Source: Thiocapsa imhoffii (lineage in GTDB: Bacteria > Pseudomonadota > Gammaproteobacteria > Chromatiales > Chromatiaceae). From it: 64,000 nt of DNA. The stretch lies in the NCBI RefSeq assembly GCF_016583985.1, contig NZ_NRSD01000007.1:114313-178312 (forward strand), given 5' to 3'. The notes beneath the pieces are model-generated. The model saw only the letters and a list, made by a program, of their open reading frames with translations, was not told where the DNA came from and did not search any database. Shown piece by piece: positions 52,001 to 63,185 of the stretch (within the stretch, counting starts at the first letter, position 1; each line of letters opens with the position of its first letter). The translations under genes and the position numbers were made by a program.

Positions 52001-54006
52001 AGTTGGATTCGCCCGAGGCCCTCGCGCGATTCCTTGCCGAGCGGGTTGCGCCGTCCGTGTCGCCCGCCAGTGCCACGCCCGCGGATGCGCCACAGCCGCA
52101 GGGCGCCACCAACCCGACCGCCGCGCGGGAGGGCACGCCTGGCGGTGGGGTCGCTCCCGCTGCAAACGCGCTGGCGGCGGCGACCAGCGAGAGTCTCCGG
52201 TCATCGTCCATCCAGACGGATTCCGCGCTCGGTGCCGTTATCGCCGAGCAGTTACGCCTGATGGGGCGTCAACTCGAGATGTTATCGGGCAGCTTAACCG
52301 TGAGTGCGCCGCCGCTGCCCCAGAGCACCCAGACGACGGAGCCAGCGGCGTTCGTGGCGCCCCGGCAGCCGGACCCAGATGCATCCCAACCGCGGATTGC
52401 GGCTCCTCAGATCGATCCGGCGAGTCAGACTCCCGGCAAACTCCCACTGCGTTCGGATGATGACCGCCCGGTGAGCGTGGGCAGTTGGGACGATCTCGAT
52501 GCGCGGCGCCGTACCGCCTTACAGACCTTCATGGCCGAGCATGTCGCTCGCACTGGCGCTTCCAAGGCGCACATCGCCCGCTTTCGCGGCCATCATGCCG
52601 ATCCCCGTACGGCGGCCGGTTTCAGCCGAGTCTGGAAAGAGATCGTCTACCCGATCGTCTGTGAGCGCTCGTCCGGCGCGCGTCTATGGGATCTAGACGG
52701 CAACGAATATATCGATCTCTTGAATGGCTTCGGGCCCAATTTTCTTGGCCATGCCCATCCTGAGGTCGTCGACGCGATTCGCCGTGAGCTGTCGCTTGGT
52801 TTTGAGATCGGCCCGCAGCAACGCCTTGCGGGCGAGGCGGCGGAACTGGTGTGCGAACTCACGGGGATGGATCGCGCCAGTTTCATGTGCACGGGTTCCG
52901 AGGCGGTGCAAGCCGCGATACGGTGCGCCCGAACCTACACACAACGCGATAAGATCGTCCTGTTTCGCGGCGATTACCATGGCAATTTCGACGAAGTGCT
53001 GGTGCGCGGCGTGACCAGTGCGGGGCATTTGAAGACGCTCCCGAGCGCGCCTGGGATTCCTCCTGGCAGCGTTGGCAATGTCATTGTTCTGGAATACGGT
53101 CACGACAGCGCGCTGAAGATCATCGAAGACATCGCCGATCAGGTCGCCGCCGTGATGGTCGAACCGGTGCAAAGCCGCCGCCCCGAACTGCAGCCGCGCG
53201 ACTTTTTACATCGACTGCGTGCCATCACGGAGCAGCACGGGGCCCTGCTGATCTTCGATGAGGTAGTCACTGGGTTCCGGTGCCATCCAGGTGGTGCCCA
53301 AGCCCATTTCGGCGTGCGCGCCGATCTTGCGACCTACGGTAAGGTTGCCGGCGGGAACATGCCGCTCGGCATCGTTGCCGGCCGGCGTGCGGTCATGGAT
53401 ACCTTCGATGGCGGGACCTGGGCATATGGTGACGACTCCAAGCCTGATGCGGGGGTGACCTTTTTCGCCGGGACCTTCGTCCGCCAACCATTTGCGATTG
53501 CCGGCTGTCATGCGACACTGAGCATTCTCAAGCGCGAAGGCCCGCAACTACAGCGACGCGTCAACACCATGACGGAAGGGTTCGCGAGTCGGATCAATGC
53601 ACTCTTTGCGAATCATGAACTGCCGTTTGAGATTCCTCACTTCAGTTCCGTCATGTATCTGCGCAACCGCGACAAGAGCGACTTGGGCTCGCTGTTGTGG
53701 TATTACCTGCGGCATTATGGTGTCTTCGCGTTGGAGGGTTTCCCGACCTACTTGACGGCATCGCATACGCCGGATGAGATCGATCAGTTGGTGGAGCGTT
53801 TTCGCCTCAGTGTCGAGCGGATGATCGCCGACGGGATGTTGCATGCCCGTTCGGCACGCAGCCAGTCCGGGGCGAATGCGGGGTCCCCGACCATGTCTCT
53901 GGCCCCGCCGGTTCCCGGTGCACGCCTCGGGAAGGACCCCCGGGGCAACCCGGCTTGGTATGCGCCTGATCCCGATCGGCCAGGAGCCTACGTGCAAATT
54001 TCGTGA
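49009..54006 (+). CDS. Type I PKS module with aminotransferase (KS-AT-ACP-AMT)
   Basis: A 1665-residue hybrid. KS (about 10-435): Cys182 in FTACSTS, His318 in ETHGTA, and KSNVGH. AT (about 530-830): GHSVGE with Ser630 and HAFH (727-730), the pattern for malonyl-CoA. ACP (about 940-1010): Ser972 in GFDSL. A Pro/Ala-rich linker (about 1010-1150) precedes a class III, PLP-dependent aminotransferase (about 1190-1600) with Lys1445 in TYGKVAGGNMPLG. There is no ketoreductase. As in McyE and mycosubtilin-type enzymes, the module should add two carbons and turn the beta-keto group into a beta-amino group. The stop overlaps an alternative GTG start of the next gene. Confidence 0.92.
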   Translation: MSEYDPNAVPADAIAIIGLSGRFPGAGDARAFWRNLLQGRESITFFEQDELDPAVAEEAGDPLYIRAKGILEGIECFDATLFGIPPAEARMLDPQQRVLLELAWAALEDAGYGSPTRTDKIAVYAGTNWNRYETLNLATQPELLRRYGAFNAALANEADFPATRISYKLNLTGPSVSLFTACSTSLVAVSEAVKSLLNYECEMALAGGASITLPQRQGYLYQDGGMLSRDGHTRTFDAASSGTTFNEGAALLLLKRLEDALADRDHIYAVIRGAAINNDGGEKMSFTAPSVAGQADVIASALAAADLAPESITYIETHGTATPLGDPIEVAALHQVYAPSAQAGAGSCVLGALKSNVGHLTHAAGVAGLIKLAFCVEQGRIPATLHFHEPNPALHLEQTRFRVNQCTEAWEPGQWPRRGAVSSFGVGGTNAHVIIEQAPRQEPSDPHTAVPVALVSARHAEGPTQLAQALADRLAEEPDLNLGDVTYSLAVGRQVLAHRLAVVARDLGDMTETLRRGRGPRLVRGQATAGIDRLVFAFPGQGAQRLGMGADLYHQNAAFRDAMDACLQIADARLDLDLRTLTVAPSSDESIQHALEQTRYTQPALFAMGYALGQALMAFGVRPDVMVGHSVGEFVAATLAGVMSLEDGMHLIIERARLMQAMPAGGMLAVHLDEDAASRLAEAHQLTIAAVNAPDLTVLSGRLEQIAAAEQALADRGLRGTRLRTSHAFHSAMMDPAAESFADALADIVLRAPQIPIVSTATGAVLTDAEATSHHYWQRHLRVPVRFAEAMRTLCAMGRCAMIELGPGATLTALAKRQSEDEHLFVAALAARDLTEQESLMSALAQLWVDGVDIPWSQMFGDERRARVSLPTYPFERQRHWVDPVPMAPVAPAVPIAPDERMPQAAAGTSADVIHPAAVESCEMTSPQEKHATDPHYAQILARVVALFEDVSGLSLQDIDPRQSFVTLGFDSLFMTQASAALKREFSVPLSFRQLSAELDSPEALARFLAERVAPSVSPASATPADAPQPQGATNPTAAREGTPGGGVAPAANALAAATSESLRSSSIQTDSALGAVIAEQLRLMGRQLEMLSGSLTVSAPPLPQSTQTTEPAAFVAPRQPDPDASQPRIAAPQIDPASQTPGKLPLRSDDDRPVSVGSWDDLDARRRTALQTFMAEHVARTGASKAHIARFRGHHADPRTAAGFSRVWKEIVYPIVCERSSGARLWDLDGNEYIDLLNGFGPNFLGHAHPEVVDAIRRELSLGFEIGPQQRLAGEAAELVCELTGMDRASFMCTGSEAVQAAIRCARTYTQRDKIVLFRGDYHGNFDEVLVRGVTSAGHLKTLPSAPGIPPGSVGNVIVLEYGHDSALKIIEDIADQVAAVMVEPVQSRRPELQPRDFLHRLRAITEQHGALLIFDEVVTGFRCHPGGAQAHFGVRADLATYGKVAGGNMPLGIVAGRRAVMDTFDGGTWAYGDDSKPDAGVTFFAGTFVRQPFAIAGCHATLSILKREGPQLQRRVNTMTEGFASRINALFANHELPFEIPHFSSVMYLRNRDKSDLGSLLWYYLRHYGVFALEGFPTYLTASHTPDEIDQLVERFRLSVERMIADGMLHARSARSQSGANAGSPTMSLAPPVPGARLGKDPRGNPAWYAPDPDRPGAYVQIS

Positions 54007-54056
54007 GTCGGGCGGCAGGGAAGCCCCACACTCAATTTTCGAATCGAGTACCTGTT

Positions 54057-57247
<3,191 letters not shown>

Positions 57248-57251
<4 letters not shown>

Positions 57252-60013
57252 GTGTCGCGGGGATTCTGAGCTCGCTTCTGGAACAGGGGGTCAGGCTCAG
57301 GGCCGAGGGCGAACGACTCGTTGTCAACGCCCCCGCCGGTGTGATGACCGAGGAGATGGCGGCGAGCATTCGTGCCCATAAGGCGGACATCCTGGCCGCT
57401 TTGCGCGAGATCGCAGATGCGGAATCATCCCTCGCTCTGCCACAGGCTCCGCTCCCCGCGGCGGCCGGGTCGGTCTCGTTGAGCCAGGAGCGGATTTGGA
57501 CGGTCAGTCAACTCCATCCCGAAACCCTTCACTATGCGCTGAGCGAGGCCTGGTGGCTGCGCGGTCCGCGTCATGTGAGCGCCCTCGAACAGGCACTGCG
57601 GGCACTGTGCGATCGTCATGGTTTGATGCGCGCGCGTTTTGTGCCGGGTGATGAGGGTGCGGTGCGGCTTGATACCGCCGAATGCGGTGTCCTCACGCTC
57701 GAGCGGATCGATCTGTCGGATGAATCGCCGGAGCATGTCGAGGCCGTGGCCCAGGTGCGCATGGAGGCACTCGCTAGGGTGCCATTCGACCTGGCCGCGG
57801 AGACGCTGGTCCGCGCCTATCTGCTCGAACTCGATGCACAGCGCGCGCTCCTTTACATCGTGACGCACTCCATCATCTGGGATGCTCCAAGTTTCGAGAT
57901 TTTGATCGAGGAACTGGGCACCCTCTATCAGAACAGCGTCGCGGGAACCTCCGTAACCCTACCCGAGATCCCCATCCGTTTCGAGGATTATGCCTGGTGG
58001 CAGCGCGAGCGCCATCAGGCTCCGGCCATGCTGGCGGCCCTGCGCTACTGGAAAGATCAGTTGGCCGGGACCAGCCTGGCGCCACTCCCATTGCCGGTCG
58101 ACCGCGTGCCAGAACGCTCGGCCACACCCCTGGGCGCACGGTTCCATTTTACCTTCCCCGCCGCGCTTGCCGCGGCGGTCTCCACCTTCTGCAAGACGTC
58201 GGGCGTTACGCCCTTCATGCTGCTGCTCTCCGCCTATGTGCTGCTGCTCTCGCGCTATGCCGATCGCGAGACCGTCGTCATCACCGCCGCCGTGCAGGAA
58301 CGCAACGATGCGCGACTCGAGCGCATGATTGGAACCTTTACCAATCACATCTTCCTCCCGTTTCAGGTCAATGAGGATCTGTCCTTTACCGCCCTGGTCG
58401 GGATGGTGAAGGAGCGCACCCTCGATGCCTTGGCCTATCAACACTGTGCTGTGGAGGCTGTGATCGAGGCGTTGGATGTCGACCTTGGCCAGAGCAGTCT
58501 GTTCCAACTCAATTACATCTATCGCAGCGCGGAGCAACAGCCCCGCGCGTGGGGGCCTCTGGAGGTGCTCCCGGGACCGTCTCGCAACTCCAATGCGATT
58601 CACGGTGATCTGAGCTTCTGGATCGACGAGGCGAACGACACCCTAACCGCGGGGATCGATTATCGGGCCGATCTTTTCGAGGAGGAGTCGATCGCGAGGC
58701 TGGTGCGCCGTTTTCTACACCTTCTGGAACAAGGGCTAGCGCGTCCGCAAGAGCCTGTGACGCGGATCTCGCTCGATCAGTCCGATGCCTGGCCACACGG
58801 ACAAGACGCGGACCGGAGTGGTCAGGTAATCTCGGTACTGGACGCGATCACGGCCTTGATCAAGAGACTGTCGCTCAAGGACGACGATGTCATCCTGTTC
58901 GCGGATGCTGAACGCATCACCGAGTGCCCACACTGGGAGCAGGCCGCGCGACCGGTTGGTGCCCGGCTCATCCGAGCGCCGGATGTGGCGCTCGGTGATG
59001 AACGGGATCTGTATCAGGAGGTGTGCAGGGAGCGCCCGCGTGTCTTGCTCACCTCGGTCCCAATGGCCACCGCCTTATGTGTGCTTGACCTGGAATCCGC
59101 GCGACTGGGCGAGACGACACTGGTCACCTATCCAGCCCAGGCGAGCATGCCGGTCCTGCATCGATTGGCCCAGTCGTTTCAGTCTGTTCTGCCGGTGCTG
59201 GAGCGGGAATCGACCCGCACCCCGGTGCTTGCCGGTAGCCTCGCGCCGGCGGGCGATGCACTGGTGCTGGAGCCTGTGCCGGGCTTGGTGGTTCGGGTTC
59301 GTGACCGCCTGGATCGTGATTGCCCCCCGGGGATCGATGGCGCCCTGGTCGTGTGGTCGCTCGCGCCCGGTGCGATCGGGGAGTGGGAGAACTTGAATGC
59401 GCGTGGGCGTTGGATCGAGGAGCAGCGCATCCGTCTCAGCGACTGGCTGGAGCCACTCAAGGAGTCCGACCGTCTCGCACGGATCGAGACCGCCTTGTCC
59501 GAGTTACCTGGCATCCGCGACTATCATGTCGAGCGTCGACGTGCGCAGACCGGGAAGGCACGATGGCTGATCTGGGTGCAACAGGACCTTGGCGCGGAAC
59601 GGACGACGACGGAGTTGCGTGCCGTGTTGCACGAGACATTGGTCGAGTTGCCGTCACCCATCGCCATCGTGGATGTCGGCGTCATGCCGCGACGCGTGGA
59701 TGGAGTCTTGATCGCCGAGCTCTTGGATGACCCCTTTGCCGATCATCATGCCGCCGGCTTTGAATTGCCCAGTCCAGGTCCTGAGCGCGTCTTGGCCGAG
59801 ATTTGGTCGGAAATCTTGGGGGTTCAGCGGATTGGCGCGCATGATAGTTTTGCTGAACTTGGAGGCACGTCGCTGCAAGCCATCCGGGTGATCCAGCGGA
59901 TGGAGGCCCGTCTCGGGTGGCGGGTCGAGCCACGGCTGCTCTTTTTCCAATCACTGCGACGCGTCGCGGCCCGTGCACCCAAGAAGGCTCCAGCGCTGGA
60001 GCAGGCGGCATGA
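57248..60013 (+). CDS. NRPS protein: docking, degenerate C, decayed A, carrier
   Basis: A 921-residue protein starting at TTG (57248), 8 bases after AGAGGAG, within the previous stop. Residues 1-55 resemble a TubC-type docking domain. The condensation domain (about 75-500) has HSIIWDA (His207, Ser208, Asp212) where HHxxxDG is expected, so the catalytic second His is Ser. Residues about 510-810 align loosely with an adenylation domain but have lost the YTSGSTG, YGPTE and TGD motifs. A carrier domain with an intact GGTSL (Ser875) ends the protein. It probably holds the chain without activating a new amino acid. Whether it still condenses anything is open. Confidence 0.85.
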
Positions 60014-60768
60014 CGCTGCCGCTCTTCTTCGGCGCCTCGGGACACGAGCTCTATGGGGTCTATCATCCTGCCGTTGCGGAGGGGCATGCGGGGCGTGGGG
60101 TGGTGTTCTGCAACCCACTTCCACATGAAGCCATTGCGACCCAGTGGGCGTTTCGATTGCTCGGTGATAGCCTGGCGCGTGAGCGGATCCATTCCTTGCG
60201 GTTTGACTATCGAGCAACCGGTGATTCGGCTGGGGACTCCGACGAGATGTTGCTCTCCGGTCATCCCGCCGACATCGATTACGCGATCAATGAACTCAAG
60301 GTGTTGAGTGGAGTGACCTCCGTCCATTTGGTCGGCATCCGTCTCGGCGCCCTCTTTGCCCTGGAAGTGGCGCGCGCACGCTCCGACGTGGTGAGTGTGA
60401 TTGCCTGGGAACCCGTGATGGACGGCTGTGCCTATCATGCGGAGTTGATGGAGTCGGCGACGCCATGGCGGACGGGCTATTGTGATGTTGGTGGGCTGGT
60501 GATCGCGGAGGCGAACTTCGAACAGATCAAACTGCTGAGTCTTCCCGCCGCGATCCAGGGTGTTCAATGCCGTGTTGACCTGATTGCCTCCCCGCACAAC
60601 CCTGAGTTTGAGCAACTAGGAGCCTGGCTCGCGTCAAGTGCCTTGCCATGCAGATCCGAGATTGTCGAGGATGCGCTTCCTTGGAAGGCGGATAGCGAAG
60701 TCGGTGTGGCGCCAATCCCGGCTCAGGCGACGAGAGTAATCAAGACATGGCTCACGACTTCGATCTAG
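60010..60768 (+). CDS. Alpha/beta-hydrolase-fold protein lacking nucleophilic Ser
   Basis: A 252-residue alpha/beta-hydrolase fold beginning at ATGA overlapping the NRPS stop. The nucleophile elbow reads GIRLG, with Arg111 where Ser should be. The same GLRLGA form is seen in the hydrolase-2 proteins of exosortase A systems, which it resembles overall (RFDYRATGDSAGD, then VHLVGIRLGALFALEVAR). It may act as a non-catalytic partner of the next hydrolase or use a different residue. Its coupling to the NRPS gene indicates a job in release or tailoring. Confidence 0.75.
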   Translation: MTLPLFFGASGHELYGVYHPAVAEGHAGRGVVFCNPLPHEAIATQWAFRLLGDSLARERIHSLRFDYRATGDSAGDSDEMLLSGHPADIDYAINELKVLSGVTSVHLVGIRLGALFALEVARARSDVVSVIAWEPVMDGCAYHAELMESATPWRTGYCDVGGLVIAEANFEQIKLLSLPAAIQGVQCRVDLIASPHNPEFEQLGAWLASSALPCRSEIVEDALPWKADSEVGVAPIPAQATRVIKTWLTTSI

Positions 60769-61700
60769 AGCACCCACCGCGCTCAACCGGAGCCTCCCGG
60801 ACCGTTCGCGAGCGTGTCCTGAACTATGGCCGCAGTACCCCCTTGACGGGTGTCTTCACCTACAGCCCCGAGCATTTGCGCGCGGACTCACCGTGTGTTG
60901 TGGTCTTGAACGCCGGGGTCGTGCGCAAGAGTGGTCCTAATAACCTCAACGCCTTCCTGGCCCGACAATTCGCGCACCAGGGCTTCGGGACCTTCCGCTT
61001 CGACTTTGCTGGTGTCGGTGATAGTCCAAACCGCCAGGATACCCTGCCGTTGAAACAGGGTGTTCTGCAGGACGTGACCGAGACCCTCGACGCGTTGGAG
61101 TCGTTGGTGGGTGCGCGCCAGTTTGTCATCGTTGGGCTCTGCTCCGGCGCGGATAACGGTCTGCGGGCCGCACGTGTCGAGGCGCGGCGCGTCGTGGGTC
61201 TGGCCATGATCGATCCCACCGTGTTTCGGACCTTGAAATGGCGTCTTGTCAAAATAGCCAATCGGTTAGGGTCTTCGGATTTCTGGACTCGCTTGGTTAC
61301 GCTGCGCCATCGCATGATTCGTGTGGCATTCGATCCCGTCCTCACCCTGCTCGGGGGGGCGCGCGATCCGGTTCAGGTCGTCGAAGAGCCCGAGCTCTAC
61401 AACATCGGGTTACAGAACCGAGATGAGATCGAGGATTGTTTGAGGGAGGTGCGCGATGATGGCGTTGCGCTCTGTTTTGCCTTCACGGGCGGTTGGGCCG
61501 AACTCTACAATTATCGCAATCAACTTTACGATGTGTATCCAGGGCTTGGGCTGAAAGGGAGCGTGGAGCTGCTTTACTTCCCCGCGGCCACGCACACCTT
61601 TGCGTTGGCCGAGGACCGTCACGCGCTGGCGACAAATCTGCTGCGCTGGCTTGAACAGATCGAAGCAACGTCACACCACCGTTCCGAAGCGATGGCCTAG
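60747..61700 (+). CDS. Alpha/beta hydrolase, likely chain release or tailoring
   Basis: A 317-residue alpha/beta hydrolase with an intact nucleophile elbow GLCSG (Ser133) and a late His (PAATHTFALAEDRH) where the catalytic His is expected; the acid is likely between about 240 and 260. It overlaps the previous gene by 22 bases. The fold resembles exosortase-associated hydrolase 1. As the only intact hydrolase in the cluster and with no thioesterase domain on the last NRPS, it is the best candidate for product release. This is inference from position. Confidence 0.78.
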   Translation: MAHDFDLEHPPRSTGASRTVRERVLNYGRSTPLTGVFTYSPEHLRADSPCVVVLNAGVVRKSGPNNLNAFLARQFAHQGFGTFRFDFAGVGDSPNRQDTLPLKQGVLQDVTETLDALESLVGARQFVIVGLCSGADNGLRAARVEARRVVGLAMIDPTVFRTLKWRLVKIANRLGSSDFWTRLVTLRHRMIRVAFDPVLTLLGGARDPVQVVEEPELYNIGLQNRDEIEDCLREVRDDGVALCFAFTGGWAELYNYRNQLYDVYPGLGLKGSVELLYFPAATHTFALAEDRHALATNLLRWLEQIEATSHHRSEAMA

Positions 61701-61797
61701 ACTGCACCGCACTGATTTGCTCGACCTCGTGGTGTCGATGGCTGGACCCTGACGAGGCACTGAGCTTGCGCGGGCCGAGACAGAGAATCTTAAGAGC

Positions 61798-62517
61798 ATG
61801 TTTTGGATGGCACGCGATCCCGAACCTGGGATTGTTGACCTCTATCATCTCGACATGGATCAGCCAAGCCGCGATGACTGCGACAGGCTCCTTGATGATC
61901 TCGTCGCGGACGAAGTCGAGCGAGCCAACCGCTTCCGTCATGACCTCCATCGACGGCGCTTCATTCTTGGGCGCGCCGCGCTGCGTGGGTTGTTATCCGA
62001 CATCGCTGGTTGTCATCCCGCGCAGCTCCCTCTGAAATACAGCCCCGCTGGCAAGCCGTTCCTCGCCGCTGGTCCCTCCTTCAATGTTTCCCACAGCGAG
62101 CAGCACCTCTTCATTGGTCTTGCGCGAGATGGGGCTCTGGGGGTCGATATCGAGGTCAAGAAGACGATGCCCGATGTCCTGTCCTTGGCCGCGACTCAGT
62201 GCTCGCAGGACGAACGTCGAGTCCTCATGGGTCTCGCCTCCGCGGAGCAGAGTGCGGCTTTCCTACGGCTCTGGACCCGTAAGGAGGCGCTGCTCAAGGC
62301 CTATGGAACCGGCTTGTGTCTCCCGCTCCAGCAGCTCTCGATGGAGATGTTGTCGCATCGAGGCAACCTCTTTCGCGCCTCCAGCCTGCCAGGGTTGGAT
62401 CCATCCGGATGGTCTGTTCACGACATCGCCCTGCATCCGATGCTGCAGGCCGCCGTGGCTTGGAATCGTCCTGCTTTCTCCCTCTTCCTCACGCATGGCA
62501 ATCCACATCTGAAGTGA
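61798..62517 (+). CDS. Sfp-type 4'-phosphopantetheinyl transferase
   Basis: A 239-residue enzyme that moves phosphopantetheine from CoA to carrier-domain serines. The family motifs are SPAGKPFL, FNVSHS, GVDIEVKK and WTRKEALLKAYGTGL. Its substrates should be the carrier sites of this cluster (Ser566, Ser972, Ser1004 and Ser875 of the four synthases). ATG 61798 is taken; ATG 61807, with AAGAG 10 bases upstream, is equally possible. It is the last gene of the cluster and is followed by a strong hairpin. Confidence 0.95.
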   Translation: MFWMARDPEPGIVDLYHLDMDQPSRDDCDRLLDDLVADEVERANRFRHDLHRRRFILGRAALRGLLSDIAGCHPAQLPLKYSPAGKPFLAAGPSFNVSHSEQHLFIGLARDGALGVDIEVKKTMPDVLSLAATQCSQDERRVLMGLASAEQSAAFLRLWTRKEALLKAYGTGLCLPLQQLSMEMLSHRGNLFRASSLPGLDPSGWSVHDIALHPMLQAAVAWNRPAFSLFLTHGNPHLK

Positions 62518-62533
62518 CAGCTGGTCGGCTTAG

Positions 62534-62561
62534 GGTGAGCTGTTTTGAGAAACAGTTCGCC
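62534..62561 (+). terminator. Strong hairpin ending the NRPS/PKS cluster
   Basis: A 12-base-pair stem, GGTGAGCTGTTT (62534-62545) with AAACAGTTCGCC (62550-62561), two G-T pairs and a TGAG tetraloop, 17 bases after the Sfp stop. No T run follows, so it may be a Rho-dependent end or mRNA-protecting structure rather than a classical terminator. Confidence 0.55.
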
Positions 62562-62630
62562 AAGTCAAGCGGCTGCGTCTGACTGCCTGACCGAACTGGG
62601 AAGCTGTTCACGGTTCCCTGCGAGCAGCCC

Positions 62631-62700
62631 ACCTACATTCCGTACAACTACCGAAGCGAATGACGTCTTTAGACGGATGCGCCATGTAGGTCACGTCATT
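62631..62700. repeat. Crossing inverted repeats, pseudoknot topology
   Basis: ACCTACAT (62631-62638) is complementary to ATGTAGGT (62684-62691), and AATGACGT (62659-62666) to ACGTCATT (62693-62700). The pairs cross, as in an H-type pseudoknot, with the two 3' arms adjacent. Confidence 0.55.
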
Positions 62701-62879
62701 GCACTGACTGCCGGACGTATTGTGCGAAGGCATTGTGAGATCGATTCATGGATTCTGTCGTTGATTGAAGACAGCCAATAAACAATTCAAGCAGAGGGTT
62801 AGGTTACGGCATTGAAAAAAACGTCGCCAATCAGAGACGAAATTGCCAGTACGGCCGGTTCAGCAGAGGGGATCCGTCC

Positions 62880-62944
62880 AGCCCGGCCCGCACCAAGGAT
62901 CATGGCGCAAAAGTCGCTTATGTACCGGGCTGATTCCTTGGTGC
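62880..62944. repeat. Second crossing pair of inverted repeats
   Basis: AGCCCGG (62880-62886) pairs with CCGGGCT (62925-62931), and GCACCAAGGA (62890-62899) with TCCTTGGTGC (62935-62944). Again the two stems cross rather than nest. Confidence 0.55.
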
Positions 62945-63006
62945 CTCACTTGAGCTCCAGGCTTGGGCCTCACTCGAACGCCTGTGAAGGCGAGCAATCA
63001 TGGGCC

Positions 63007-63045
63007 GCTGACCTGAGTACGACAGTCGGTCGTGAGGACGTCAGC
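63007..63045. repeat. Nested hairpin in gene-free stretch
   Basis: GCTGAC (63007-63012) pairs with GTCAGC (63040-63045) around an inner ACGAC/GTCGT hairpin (63019-63033). Confidence 0.45.
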
Positions 63046-63185
63046 CCGGGTGCAGCCGCCATTCGATGCGACGGAACCAACTCGAGCGACGAGACGCGCA
63101 TCAATGGTTGAGACATTCACAACCCTGAAGAGTCCGCCAGACAGATTTCTCTTTATCCGGCTCCTTTGACCCAATAGGTGTCCAC

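Larger units (their letters stand above)
62562..63185. other. Gene-free stretch with several inverted repeats
   Basis: About 620 bases with no convincing gene; short open frames here lack ribosome sites and family character. Several perfect inverted repeats are present, described below, so a structured RNA or a decayed mobile element is possible. Confidence 0.5.

Noticed and set aside
62812..63111. 99-codon frame in the gap after the Sfp gene
   Set aside because: TTG start without ribosome site, no recognisable family, and overlaps the inverted repeats.
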